A stretch of 64,000 nucleotides of DNA from Oreohelix idahoensis (GCA_024509875.1 JAMPIV010005013.1:124001-188000), one strand, 5' to 3'. Positions 33,461-46,974 are shown, counted from the first letter of the stretch. Translations and numbers: made by a program. The notes: generated by a model from the letters alone, not told the origin.

Positions 33461-34113
33461 GTACGTTTGTTGATACACTTTTTATATTACTGTGCTCACA
33501 ATGAAGCAGACGCGTTAGTGTAAAGAGAAAAACTGTGAAAATATCGACAGCTCAGCTGAGATTGTGTGAGAAAAAGAACAAGTTGGGATAGCCATCTTTC
33601 AGAGCACTACTGTAAATTGGTTGCCAATGAAACCAGAAACCTAATAGGGTATTGTCACTATTTAGTGTTTTAAAGCTGAATTATGGTAGAAATGAATAGC
33701 AGCGTAAAAACCCTCTTAAAGATGGGAGTACTTGTGTGCATCGTTGTTTCTTTTATTTCCTATCAAGTTCGAACCAGGAAAGACAAAATCTCCATTTATC
33801 CTGTGGTTAAAGGGAAGAGCCCGGAAACCCTTAGCCTGATCTTGTTTCCTGAACCAGAGGGCAACCTCTATTGACTTTTGCACGTGGTGCATCGTCCCAG
33901 TGACCTGTTCTAACATCACCAAGATACCACCCTACACCATATGCAGATTCGACGCTGGACATCTCAGCTAAGTTGATATTTACACTGGAACTCACCACTC
34001 TTCTACACATAATCATGATGATACAGTAGTGACACGAACTCTGTTAAATTTAAAAAAAAAAAAAACTGACACTAGCAGTTGTAATAGATACCCGCACACA
34101 TCACTTGTTTATT
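33461..34113. other. Unassigned stretch
   Basis: A 63-codon frame at 33683-33874 shows a hydrophobic N-terminal segment, but I recognise no family and its length is within chance. An A run occurs near 34052. Confidence 0.4.
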
Positions 34114-34127
34114 CACTCAACACTTTT

Positions 34128-34434
34128 TTTCTTCTTCTTATTCGTTCGTCCTAAAAAGGACGTTGGTTGTGTTGTGTCCGTTTTCAGCGAAGCTGCGATA
34201 TTTGCGCCTTACGGCCGACACATCTGACTTCAGCACGGCGTTTTTGGGACCGGGTTAGCCTTCCCTCTTCGATCCCTACTCACTCAGCCAGACTGCAGTG
34301 ATGCAGCCTGTTTCCAGGACCACCACTTGGAGGTGGAGTAGGGTTTTGGTCAGCTCTGGTTCGCCGACCCTGACGCAAGCAGTCTAGCTATGGGTCGCTA
34401 ACTGCTTTCCTCACTGATGGCGCGTCTTAGGTCC
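34128..34434 (-). mobile_element. 300-bp GAA-tailed SINE-like repeat, copy 2
   Basis: On the minus strand it reads GGACCTAAGACGCG to (GAA)n and closely matches 15694-15994. The flanks CACTCAACACTTTT (left) and CACTTAAAACTTTT (right) look like a 14-bp duplication with two mismatches, a normal retrotransposition size, unlike the 145-bp repeats around copy 1. Confidence 0.68.
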
Positions 34435-35014
34435 CACTTAAAACTTTTAACTTCATTCATTCAGTATACTTCCACTCATTAATAAATAACGTTTCTTTGT
34501 AATTTTCACTGCACCTTCCGTGTTCAGTGTATAGTACATTGATTGATTTGTTGTTATTGGTTGATGTATGTGTCTGATTGTTTTGTATTATTTTATGAGG
34601 GCTTTTTTTTATTAAATTATTTTCAACACGTATCAGAAGAATCAAGGTGGCCAGCAGACCTAATCCCCTCTTGAAAGTATGAAAGTATCACCGTTTCTCT
34701 TTTATGCAGGAGGAATTTAAGTTGCTGTATTTTCTTCTCTATCTTTCTTCTGGAAACTCACTATCTTAGGGAAACCTTCGTCCATTATTACGAGCCATAT
34801 TCAGTGGGACACCCGTGTGTTACCGGGGCCCGAAAGGGGAGCAAAGAATAGTAACACTGTTCCCTGCCATGCATGTCGTAGAAAGCGACTTAGGAGGTTG
34901 GGCATGTGGCTGGTTACCCCATCCTATGAAAAATTTAAACCACAAAAAAACATCAATAAACATGGACACGTCAATTAAGGAAAATAAAACACAGCCATCG
35001 AAGACAGGGGAAGA
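34435..35014. other. Unassigned stretch
   Basis: I see no supported gene. The segment near 34815-34925 (CCCGAAAGGGGAGC, then CATGCATGTCGTAG) is less AT-rich and could be an old repeat, but I cannot assign it. Confidence 0.4.
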
Positions 35015-35225
35015 ACAAGTAGTAGTATTAGAGGTAGTCGTATTAGTAGAAGTAATATTAGTAGTAGCAGTATGTGTAGTAGTAATTGAATTTATAATAG
35101 TAGTAGTTGTTGTAGTATTTGTATCAGTAGTCGTAGTAGCAACAGCAATGGCAGTTGTAGAATATGTAGCAATATTAATACAGTAGCAATTATTGTAGTA
35201 GTAGAAGTCGTTGTTGTAGTGTGAC
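35015..35225 (+). repeat. Degenerate GTA trinucleotide repeat
   Basis: Imperfect GTA/TTA units (GTAGTAGTATTAGAGGTAG and similar) run for about 210 bp. The Val-rich and Thr/Asn-rich open frames on both strands here are by-products of this repeat. Confidence 0.8.
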
Positions 35226-35400
35226 TGTGGCACCGATAAAATGACTGCCGAACATTTGCTTCAAAGGTGCCCAACATATGAGGAACAGAGAAAACGCACA
35301 TGGCCATCACCAGTACCATTCCTAGAGAAAATCTACGGAGATATCAACAGCCTCAGGCTGACCACTGTTTTCTTTGAACTTATTCAAGTTGACATCTGAG
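35226..35400 (+). pseudogene. LINE protein C-terminal fragment
   Basis: Translation gives DCGTDKMTAEHLLQRCPTYE and then VPFLEKIYGDINSLRLTTVF. The C-G-x-x-x-x-T-x-x-H-L-L-x-x-C-P pattern is the cysteine-histidine motif at the end of Jockey/R1-like LINE proteins. The fragment is 5'-truncated and ends near GAGGAAGAATAAATC. Confidence 0.72.
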
Positions 35401-35429
35401 GGTGAACGAGGAGGAAGAATAAATCATAG

Positions 35430-36373
35430 GAAGTAGCCAGGCAATAATAAAGTTTTTCATTAAAACAGGTTGTTGCCCTTATTTCAGAGAATTCACATTG
35501 AATTTAAACTTCAACGAAGTAAAGAGGTCATTGTTATTTAACTAAAATTCGCAAAGAATTGGAAGAATATAGTGTCAAGATGATCTTGATTTCTTACTTT
35601 GTCTTATTTCTAAGGTCAGAAAATCTGGCTGTCCAATCACATGAGCAGGAAAAGAAAGATTAATCTGTCCAGATGAAAAGTTCCTGCCAAGCACAAAAGT
35701 CTCGATTCACATTTTTATACTTGGACATCTGGTGCACCATACAGCCATGTTACATAATATACACATTTGCGTGTTTTTTAACTTCTGCTTATTACATAAT
35801 AGATATGTAATATGTTTGCCAATCGACACACGTGGCGAATGGGCAAAAATTGTGGGGAGATCGATTATTAGACCTAGCATGATACCGAATAAAAATTTTA
35901 TTAAAAAAATAAAATTATTGAAAAAGCACATTTTTTTAAACTCTAAAAATATGTATACTGACAAGTCCGGTCTGTCCTGAAAATTCGAACATGGCTCTAT
36001 GAATTAACGTATTCCTCATTCACTTTGATCAAATCCTAAGACATATCTTGAATAATGGACATGAGTTTGGAGGCAGAGCTGAGATGTAGCCTGAATTCAG
36101 ATATTCAGCCAAATTTTTACCAGAAAGAATAACGAGCCTAGCATTTCTTTTTATTTGGATATGTGCCCTAATATAACCGACGGATCATTTGTCTAGGTGG
36201 AGGGCCAAACGAGGCAAATTTTATTTTAAAAAAAGACCAGTTGCTCAGATTAAAAAATTGCAAGGTTTCTCGTTGATTAAAAAAAATATATATATATTAT
36301 TGTGTCCGCGCCTCGCCAAAACGAGGCAAAACTTTATTTAAAAAATATATATATATTATTATTGAGCTCACTT
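35430..36373. other. Unassigned AT-rich stretch
   Basis: I see no gene. Near 36190-36360 the segment CAAAACGAGGCAAAACTTTA and variants recur with TATATATATATTATT tracts, which suggests a small local duplication of about 70 bp. Confidence 0.45.
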
Positions 36374-36525
36374 GATTTATGTTTGACTAAGCAAGAATCC
36401 TCATCATCTGCCGCCTCCGCAACGAAGGTTGACTACAGTGGATCTCCAACGTCTTCTGTCTCTTGTCTTTGATGATGAACTCTGACAGATTTTTTCCTGT
36501 CCATATCTTGATGTTATCTTCCCAC
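36374..36525 (-). pseudogene. LINE C-terminal fragment, 3' part
   Basis: Minus-strand frames give WEDNIKIWTGKNLSEFI and WRSTVVNLRCGGGR, the RTE-like tail WEDNI...W motif and its ending. The LINE is interrupted at 36528 by the PIF/Harbinger element and continues at 41691. Confidence 0.72.
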
Positions 36526-36673
36526 TTAGGCCTGGTGCAGACGAGCGTTTTCTTGCTGCGCGTATCTCGCACGATTTTTTGACCGAATCGCAGGGTAGTG
36601 CAGACGAGCGTATTTTTTCCGTGACCCCGCGCCTAAAAATAGATTTCCAGACTGGCACTTCCGCAGTTCAGAT

Positions 36674-38300
<1,627 letters not shown>

Positions 38301-40240
38301 CAGTAGAACCTCCATAGTTGACCACCTCCCTACATTGACCACCTCCCGAAGTTGACCACATTTTCATAGACCGAACACGCACCACATGTACTCAATGGAA
38401 GACGACATTCTATAAGTTGACCACCTCTGTAAGTTGTATCTTGACCACTTGGACTATGACACACAATAGTAATTTACCCTCTATTACTTGACCAGTTTTA
38501 AAAAAATCAGTGTCTTTGAATTTTGTCGGCACAGGCTTTCTGACCGCTTTTCGAATGATGCTTGCCGACAAAGAAAATTAACCTAACCTTTTTGATTTTT
38601 TTGCAAACATGCAGTATAAAAAGACCAACTTCTAAGCAAAATCTTCATTCTTGCTATGACTGCCCTGCCGGTTGATAGTAATTCAACTACTAAACTGTAA
38701 GTTCTCTCTCAGACTGTGTTTTATACACTTTATCGATGACAAAATTAACCTAACCTTTTTGATGGCCCAAAGGAAAGAACTCAAGGAGCTGACAATGAAG
38801 GAAAAGGTTGATCTTCTACATTTTCTGGAAAGCAGCAGCCAAAGGAAGACGACAGAACATTTTGGGGTTAGCAAGACCACAGTTAGCAACATCCAAAAAC
38901 GTAAACATGAGTACTTGGAGAGATGTGGTAAGGAAAGCGGAGATCTACAGCGGAAAAGGAGGAAAACTCCCCTAGATGAAGTCAATGAAGCCACATTAAA
39001 CTGGTTCAAACAAATGAGGGCAGTTAACGCCCGAATCTCCGGGCCGATGATTCAAGAAGTTGCTAAAAAATTCGCAAGGGAATTCGGGGTGGCAGAAGAT
39101 TTCCAAGCATCAAGTGGTTGGCTCGAGAAATTTAAACTGCGACACGCGATCTCCCACAAAGTGTTGTGTGGTGAATCCAATGAAGTTCCAGTAGAAGCTG
39201 TGGAAGAGTTCATCAAAACGTTTCCTTACTTCGTCAGAGGCTTCAAAGACGACGACATCTTTAATGCTGACCAGTGCGGACTCTTTTTCAAGGCGATGCC
39301 TGACAGGAGCCTCGCCATGAAGGGTGACAAATGTAAGAGCGGAAAACTTTCCAAAGAACGTTTCACAGTTATGCTTTGCGCTAGCTCAACCGGAGAGAAA
39401 CTAAAGCCCTTGGTGATTGGTAAATCGGCAAAGCCACGCGCATTCAAGAACCTGAAGCCCGAAGACCTCCCCGTCACTTGGAGATCAAACAAATCCGCAT
39501 GGATGACTGGCGCCCTATTTGAGGAGTGGGTAAGGGGCATCGACCGAGAAATGAAGAAGAAGAAACGGTCTATTCTACTGACAGTAGACAACTGTCCTGG
39601 CCACCCACAAGTGGAACATCTCACAAACGTGACACTGAAATTTCTGCCTCCAAACACGACCTCAAAAACCCAACCTCTTGACCAAGGCATCATCAAAACA
39701 TTTAAAATGCACTACCGGGCCCAGCTCCTGCAGTGGGTCATTACTAAAATACAGATCTGTGGTCCGCCGGTGGAAGCAACTTCATCCGCTGCAACTCTGG
39801 ATGCTGTCCTCTGGATCAGTTCTGCTTGGAATAAAGTTCAGCTGGAAACGATATAGAAGTGTTTCAAGAAATGTGGATTTGTCACAACCCAAGAGCATGA
39901 CGTTTTAGCCCCATCGGACAGTCCATTGCCAATGGCAGAATTCGAAGGAGTAGATTTTGAAGGTTTTGTTGCAATGGATGATGAGGTGGCAACCTGTAAT
40001 GAACCTGACCCAGAAGGAATTTTCCAAGCGATATTGACTGAAGTACAGACAAGCATAACAGTGCATGAAGCAGCTGGTGAAGTTGAAGAAGCAAGTGACG
40101 ATGACACAGAAAATGCCCAGGTATGTTGAATGGTGTAGCCAGCGTTGAGAGTGCTTTCTCCACTTATGTTTGTAATAAGAATAAGACACAGACCAAGATT
40201 GACTCCTTTTTTTTAGAAAGAATGATTAAACCATGATAAA
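38301..40240 (+). mobile_element. Tigger (pogo-type) transposon, right end not found
   Basis: The left end CAGTAGAACCTCCATAGTTG directly follows TA and is typical of Tigger elements. The transposase follows. I could not find the matching inverted end (GGTTCTACTG) before the purine-rich tract, so the right end seems deleted or replaced. In the 5' region AAAATTAACCTAACCTTTTT occurs twice (near 38575 and 38735), a 160-bp internal duplication. Confidence 0.82.
38762..40132 (+). pseudogene. Tigger transposase, one nonsense codon
   Basis: This is a DDE-superfamily transposase related to CENP-B and jerky proteins. I place the start at 38762 (MAQRKELKELTMKEKVDLL); the frame extends upstream into the 5' repeat. 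A CENP-B-type helix-turn-helix (TTEHFGVSKTTVSNIQKRK) and a second DNA-binding region (NARISGPMIQEVAKKFA) precede the catalytic core with IFNADQCGLFFK, LLTVDNCPGHP and QPLDQGIIKTFK. An in-frame TAG at 39854-39856 interrupts an otherwise open frame, which runs on to about 40132 through an acidic C-terminus (EVEEASDDDTENAQ). A separate frame just after it gives QTKIDSFF, a PCNA-binding-type motif. Confidence 0.9.
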
Positions 40241-40309
40241 ACAGATGTTGATGATTTCATTTGATGTTGTGATTATGTATGATTTCGTATGATACTGTAT
40301 TCTCCTGTC

Positions 40310-41310
40310 ATAGCAACAAAAACAAAACGTAAGAAAGAGAAGACGAAGAAGAAGATAATAGGGAAGAGAAACAAGAAAAAGGGGAAACAGAGGAAGATGA
40401 AGGAGGAAGATGAAGAAGGACGAAGAGAAAGAGAAAACGAAGAAGAAAGAGGAGGAGGGGAAAAAAGGACAAGAAAAAAAAAGAAGAAAAGGAGATGCAA
40501 GAGAAGAAGGAAGAGCAGAAGAAGAATATGACGAAGTCGAAGAAAAACGAATGAGAAGAAAAAGAGGAAGAAGAAGAAAGGAAAAAGAAGGTGGAATAGA
40601 AGAAGAAGAAGAAGAAAAAGAAGAAGCAGAAGGAGGAGAACGAACGAACGAACGAACTTTATTTTCAAAGTGTTGAGAATTGGGCACGCAGGCCCGTCTA
40701 ACATTTTGCCCTTCCTTTCGCTCACATTTCATACCGTATCCTTTCAATAGCACATGTATTTTTAGCATTATTTAAGCATACAAAAAGGAGTGAAAAAGAA
40801 GAAGAAGGAGTAGGAGAAGGAGGGGGAGGAAAAGGAAAAGAAAAAGAGGATGAAAAGAAGGAAGAGGATAAAGAGAAGAAGGTTAGGGAGAAAAAAGAAA
40901 ACTGAATAAGAAAGAGGAGAAATATCAGAGAGCAGAAGAAGAAAAAGAAGAAAAAATATTAGAAGAAGAAAATATAGAAGAAGGATAAGGAGAAGCAGAA
41001 GAAGTAGGAGATGAAAATGAAAAAGAACAAAAAAGAGGAATAGAAGAATAAGTTGGAATAAGGAGAAAGAGAAGTATAAAAGAAGTAGAAGGTCAAATAC
41101 GATAAAGAGGAGAAGAAGGAGAAGAAGATGATGAAGAAGAAGGAGAAGAAGTAGATAAAGAAGGAGGAAAAGAAGAGGAAGGAGAAGAAGATGAAGAAGA
41201 AGAAGGAGAAGAAGGAGAAGAAGAAGATGGTGCACAAGAAGAAGAAGACCAATGAAGAAGAGGTGAGGAGCAGAAGAAGAAGAAAAAGAAGGAGAAGACG
41301 AATGGAACCA
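40310..41310 (+). repeat. Long purine-rich (GAA/GGA) tract
   Basis: Two blocks (about 40315-40640 and 40790-41310) are almost pure purine on the plus strand, made of irregular GAA, GGA and GAAA units, separated by 150 bp of mixed sequence with (AACG)n at 40637-40655. The long Lys/Glu and Leu/Phe/Ser open frames here are artefacts of composition. Confidence 0.92.
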
Positions 41311-41690
41311 AACGGAACCCCATCACACACTTAAATGTTAAAAACTCGAGCACCACTAATGTTACTGCGTAATCACGATCCGCCTAAAGTAAGTAACGGA
41401 TTCGAAATAACTCATTTTCACGCAAATGTTCTTGATAAATCCAAAATCAGAATAGAAATGCCACGACAGTGTACAACGCAAGTTCGTCGCTAACATACTT
41501 GGTCACGTGATAAAGTTCAAGGTTAGCCAAAAACGCCGGCGATATGCGAAGAAAATGGAACCAGTTGCGTTTTTTTCTACGCAGCCGGAAAAACCTCGCT
41601 CGTCTGTCTGCTTTCTCTAAATCCCTACTGCTTCATTTTCCACGCGCGAGATACGCGCAGCAAGAAAACGCTCGTCTGCACCCAGCCTTA

Positions 41691-41960
41691 TAGTACTGTT
41701 TTCCTCTTGCACGTTTGCCTTCAATTCTGCCGTCCATTATGGTCTTTAGCAAGGTACTGCGTTATTTTATATGGCCAAAATATTTTTGCTGTCTAATTCT
41801 TTCTCCTTCATCAACTCTTTATTTGTTTTCTTCTCTTTCCACGAGATGCGTCCCACTCTTCTATATACCGACCTTCCTAGAGCCTCAATTCTTTTTTCCA
41901 TTTGCTTGTTCATTGTCCATGTTTCGACACCATACAGAATAACACTTAAATACAGTCATT
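41691..41960 (-). pseudogene. LINE C-terminal fragment, 5' part
   Basis: Minus-strand translation includes ILYGVETWTMNKQMEKRIEA, the Y-G-x-E-T-W motif that follows the reverse transcriptase in RTE-like LINE proteins. It joins the fragment at 36374-36525 once the PIF/Harbinger element is removed. Confidence 0.72.
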
Positions 41961-42786
41961 TAAAGAGTTTTCGGAATTTCACTTTTAATCATAGTAGATT
42001 GAAACTTATTTTAAATTTGATTTGGCGAATGAATCTTGAAACTCGCCACAACTGTGGCTTGACTAAAAATCTAATTTCCCACATGGGCTGTAAATAGTAA
42101 CGGTAGCTGCACTCCTACAACACACAGTTTCATCATTTACGACTACAAGCATCATTATCAGCAAACTGTCATAGAGCCATTGCAACAATCGTACATTATT
42201 TTTATAGTATTGTCATAGCAACCATCATCACAATCATCATCATTTCATGACATTCTGTTTTATTACTCTAGTCTTTGTCGTCAATAATAATCTCAACAAC
42301 TACAGTAATAGTAGTTTTTCATACGAATTATTAGAATAAAAAAAAAAAAGGAAGTTATCTCGATGACCATCATCTCATTTTTTTCCTGCCTAGTTTCATC
42401 AGTCTTCGTCATCACTTTCATTTATCATCACCATTTTCATTATCTTCGTCTTCTTCTCATTCGCCGCCATCTTCTTATTCTTCTTTTTCCATTTTCAATT
42501 TTTCCCTCCAACTTCTCGCTACTCATCTTTCATATTTGTTTGTTTGCTGTTATTGTCCTCTTTTCCTTCTTCTCTCTATAATTATTCCGTTCCTCTTTCT
42601 TCTTCTCCTGCATTGTCAGTTAAGACCGAAGAGGCTATTATTATTATTATATTATCTCAGCTGCCATTCGTTTATATTATCACCTATAATTTCTTCCCAT
42701 CTGCCCCCTACCCATGTTCTTTAGACCGTTTTTAACATTTGCAGTTCCCCAAATTGTTCTTTTTCACAACGCAACCCAATTTAACA
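41961..42786. other. Unassigned pyrimidine-rich stretch
   Basis: I see no gene. TCTTC- and ATCATCATT-rich low-complexity sequence dominates 42160-42660. The target duplication of the minus-strand RTE LINE lies at 42787-42797. Confidence 0.5.
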
Positions 42787-42797
42787 ACAAAACATTA

Positions 42798-44175
42798 CTT
42801 ACTTAGTCGTTCCCCTTCTACCGTGAGGTGTAGAGGTTTGGAAGAGAGAGCGCCAGACCATTCTATCAGCTGTCTTCTTCCTGGCCTGGTTCCATTCTAG
42901 TCCTCGGTCCTTCAAAGATTGTCTAAAGTTGTCCTCCCAGCGGACTCTGGGTCGTCCTGGAGGTCTGGATCCCTGGCTCTTTGTTTCCCATGCTTGTCGT
43001 GGTAGCCGATCTTCTCCCATTCTGCAGACATGGCCAAACCATCTTAGTTGGGACTGTTCTATTTGGGTCTGCAGCGGATGGGATTTTAGGCCTTGACGGA
43101 TCGTCTGGTTGCGGACCATGTCTCTTCTTGTTACTTCAACCACTTTCCTCAGATACCTCATTTCTGAGGTTTGGATCTGGCTTTTGTGGGTTGTAGTCGT
43201 TGCCCACGACTCGCATCCATATGTCAAGACTGGGACATAGGTGGAGCGGTATACAGCCATCTTCGTTTTCTTACCAACCTCTTTCTTGCTGAGGAATCCA
43301 CGATTTATGGCCTGAAAGGTCTCCCAGCCGCTGCTTTTCGAGTGGCCAACTCTTCTTTGATGCCTCCCTTTCGGTCTATGATAGCTCCGAGATATTTAAA
43401 GTGGTCGACCTGCTCCAGGACCTGTTCTCCCAACTTAATCTGATGTTTTCTTTCTTCTCGTGATATCACCATGGATTTTGTTTTAGAGTTGCTTATGACC
43501 ATCCCTCTCTTCTCCAGCTCTTCCTTCCAGACTTGCAGGTTGGATTGGAGATGTGCCTCTGATTTAGCAATCACGGCAACATCATCAGCAAATGCCAGCT
43601 CCGAAATATAGACCTGTCTCATCTTCCAGTACCCCACTGAATACTTTCTTGTTCTCTCCTTACATGCCTTGATGACATCGTCCATAAGGAGTATGAAGAG
43701 GTAAGGTGATAGGATATCACCTTGTCTTACACCAGTAGTGGTCCTGAACTCTTCCGACTTATGGTTTGCTGTCCTCACATAATTTCTGCAAGACTTGTAG
43801 AAGCTCTGTATAGCATGAATCAGAGGTGCTGGAATATTCTTCCTTGCCAAACAGTCCCAAAGTTTGCTCCAGGGGACCCTGTCAAACGCCTTTTCCAGAT
43901 CTATGAAACAAAGATGCATCTCACTCTTATACTCAAGGGCCTTTTCACTCAGCTGTCTGAGTGTGAAGATTAGGTCTTGAGTACTTCGGTTGCTCGGAAT
44001 CCGCACTGGACCTCATCCAATTGTGGCTCAGCTAGGCGTCGGAGTCTCTGCTCTAGGATTCTAGAGTAGATTTTACCAGGGACACTGAGAAGGGATATGC
44101 CTCTATGGTTTCCACATTGTCGATTGTCACCCTTTTTGTCTTCAAAATTGGTGTTTATGATGGCAATCTCCCAAT
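42798..44175 (-). pseudogene. RTE LINE copy 3, RT and C-terminal part
   Basis: Frames 43305-44006 and 42799-43260 match copy 1 closely: DLEKAFDRVPW, GVRQGDILSPYLF, FADDVAVIAKSE, LTYGCESWATTTTHKSQ and LRWFGHVCRMGEDR. A frameshift near 43310, another near 44006 and the loss of the segment at the Gypsy junction inactivate it. The stop again coincides with the TAAG tail. Confidence 0.9.
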
Positions 44176-45696
44176 ATTATGTTCGCAAATATTTTGTAAA
44201 CAAAGTATTTCCTTTTTAAGTGCTTAAGGAGAAGTCATTTTTGAGTTACTTCCCTTGAAATGAGTTCCGTCATCTTCGATCGGATTCCGCGGACGAATTT
44301 AGGCCTACTGCGATTTATTCTTTGGCTGGGTAGGAATAGATTGTTCTTGCTTCAGTATATCTATGGCCTGAATTTATACGTAGTGTTTGTATGAGTAGGA
44401 CGAGTCTGTCTTATATATGGATATCTTTACATTTCTAAGTCGAACTATGTTGGTTGTCGCTAGAAAAGGTCAAAGGCTATGCAGCGGAAGTATCGCTAGC
44501 AAGGGGTGTGATTCATGGCTGCCATCCTGTCGAGATGTCGAGTTTTGTTGTAGCCGGCTTATCGCCGAAAAGTGATCTATAAGTAGATGGGGAAAAGTGA
44601 TAGTCATTTAGACATGTTGTATGTACTTTACCCCAGTGTTTATTCTCTTTTGCCAAGGAATGGCAAAGTTATATTTCGCATAGAAAGGTAAAACCACAAT
44701 TTATTATGAACTTGGGCTTCGCCATCGTTGTCGATAAGCAGATGCACAGTGGTACTTTTGAAAAGAATATTTATTCAAAGGAAGATGACATTCCTATGTA
44801 TCAGCACTAGATTGTATGATATTATTCAATTACCTCTATGAGAGAAGCTATGAAGAAATGAGGACATTTAACGAATGACCAATTTTGGTCTGTATCCAAT
44901 AGTGAGTGAAGCTCACGAGAGAAGCACAGCCATGTTGAAATTCATATACTTTGTATTTATCGAGTGAGAAAAAGGGATGCCTGTACTATCGCTCGATGAA
45001 CCAAGAGATCACTGCTACATGTGAGAACCCATGTCTGGGATTCCTATATCTTTATGGAAAATATATATATTGAACTTTACGTGAAGGGATATTCGCTAGA
45101 CGAGGTTAGGTCTAGGAGCCTTCCTATATATTGGTTATGGTCTGACGTGCCCAGTCAGTAAAGCCAGATGATTTACATGATGGAACTCTGAATGCTTATT
45201 TACGAATGCTCCATTATGATATTTGCCAAGCATGAATGCTAACTTAAGATGATATTCCTGTGATCAACATTATGCTGTCTATGTCGACATTTGTTCCTGT
45301 AACCATACACGTACTGTCCAAGTGTGCGTCCCATTAAATGTTATAAAAAGACCACCGTAGTTCCAGTACTTCTTGAATTCGAACAGTGTGAGTATGAGTG
45401 ATGTACTACCAACCTGTCAACTCTATCGAATCATTCTACCATTCGCGTTCTGACATTCATATACACACTCATTGTCTACACTCACATTCTTGTCGGAGCC
45501 TCATCACGTTCCAGGACAAGATGACCTGTATGACCAAAACTGTGCTGGGTTTAATGAGTTGACAATCGTTACACTTTACTACACCAGTCCCAACATCTAC
45601 ATTTATCAACTGGTGGACATTCACGTCATTTAACAAATAAAGCGTGATTCAACAACTAGTAGCCAGTATGAGTTAACAACTACACAGAGTTTAACA
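44176..45696 (+). repeat. 5' LTR of Gypsy 2, left end apparently deleted
   Basis: Matches 52334-53855 with about five differences noticed, several of them in A/T run length. It ends GTTTAACA. The matching region begins ATTATGTTCGC directly after LINE sequence, whereas in the 3' LTR the sequence between the purine tract and this point is 60 bp longer. Confidence 0.88.
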
Positions 45697-46974
45697 ACTG
45701 GTGTGCCAGCTTCCTGGGTCAACCTGCACAGTGACCATATTGAGAAGTAAACTACTGAGACCAGACGTTCCTTGGGGTCTGTTACGACACACAAATACAT
45801 CAGCAGTACAACTCTACAGTGATGTCAGCGTGACCTGTCCTGTCGACAGTATGCAGTAACTAGGTCAGCGTTTGTTGACATTTGGTTCGTTGGACATTTG
45901 CCATACAACTGACAGTGTTACACAGCAAGCTTGGTTGAAACATAGAACATTACACATCAGGACTGGAGAATATTTGACAGTGTTTGCGAAAGGAAATGTT
46001 ATTGAACTGAGAAGTCCTACATCGATTGTTATCATTCACATCAACGATGGAGCTTCTATTTCTGTGTGAATTTAAAATAATTAGACCAGAAGTATTTGTT
46101 TAATAAAGTACCACAGTACTGTACTATTAGGCAGTGTAACTGAGCCTTCATTCCAACACATTCTTTCTGCAACACTCTATTTACATCATATTGCCATACT
46201 ATTTATGCATTTATGTATTTATGTTTAAATATTTATATGTGATATTTGTTTGTATCCAGCGGGTTGTTGTTTTGGTTGGGCGGTGTCACACAACAGAGTA
46301 TCCCACGTAATAGAGGGTCTGATGTGTGCGTTTCTATAGGTGCAATTTTCTTGATTGAAAATTTGCTGCGACAGCTGTTGCTATTAGTGTTAGCTGTGAA
46401 GACTGTACTCATTGTTGTTTTTGTAATATTCCTCTGTTCTTTAGTTTGTTTTGATTTGTTTGTAATTTGTTGGTCTACCCTATTCTATCTTTCAGTTCTA
46501 TTCTCAATTTATATTTATATACTGTGGCGTTATTTGTATTTGTTATCCTCTTGCGGTTTATCTTTTATTGTTTTTCCCATTTGATTTATTTCATTTCCGC
46601 AAATGTTTTCATGTTCTCTGTATAACTGTTTTGTTTTGTGCCTGATCGACATACACTATTTTAAATATAGTTGATCATATAAATTGATGTACAAGAATCA
46701 ACTGATAGTTAATTGCTATTACTAAAGGTACACAGTTGATGATATAAAACACTATTTCTGGTGCACTGCACTTATATTATAGAGTGAACCAGCAACTTAT
46801 AGCTGTTATTATATAAGGATTTATACAAGACCTTTGTAAGGCTTGTTTCCCACAGTGATTGGGATAGTTAAGTACTATTTTCCACAGGTTAAAAAGTTAT
46901 CATACAAGGTCTTTGATTAAGACTAAGAAAGTGAATTTATTTACTTTTGCAAATTACTGATCTTATTAGACAAG
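45697..46974 (+). promoter_or_regulatory. Primer-binding region and leader of Gypsy 2
   Basis: AC, then TGGTGTGCCAGCTTCC follows the LTR, in the same position as in Gypsy 1, so it is the likely primer-binding site; I cannot name the tRNA. The 1.28-kb leader has no credible gene. The 112-codon frame at 46246-46584 is hydrophobic but unsupported. Confidence 0.6.

Noticed and set aside
34815..35319. Val-rich 123-codon and Thr/Asn-rich 137-codon frames
   Set aside because: Translation of the degenerate GTA repeat; no supporting signal.
40289..41356. Long Lys/Glu-rich and Leu/Phe/Ser-rich open frames on both strands
   Set aside because: They arise from the purine-rich tract; composition alone keeps frames open, and no domain is visible.
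43722..43973. Frames opposite LINE copy 3 (and 1769-1981 opposite copy 1)
   Set aside because: Antisense shadows of the conserved RT sequence; they recur because the LINE recurs.
46246..46584. Envelope-like or accessory gene in Gypsy 2 leader
   Set aside because: It is a hydrophobic frame upstream of Gag with no homologous frame in Gypsy 1 and no recognisable motif.
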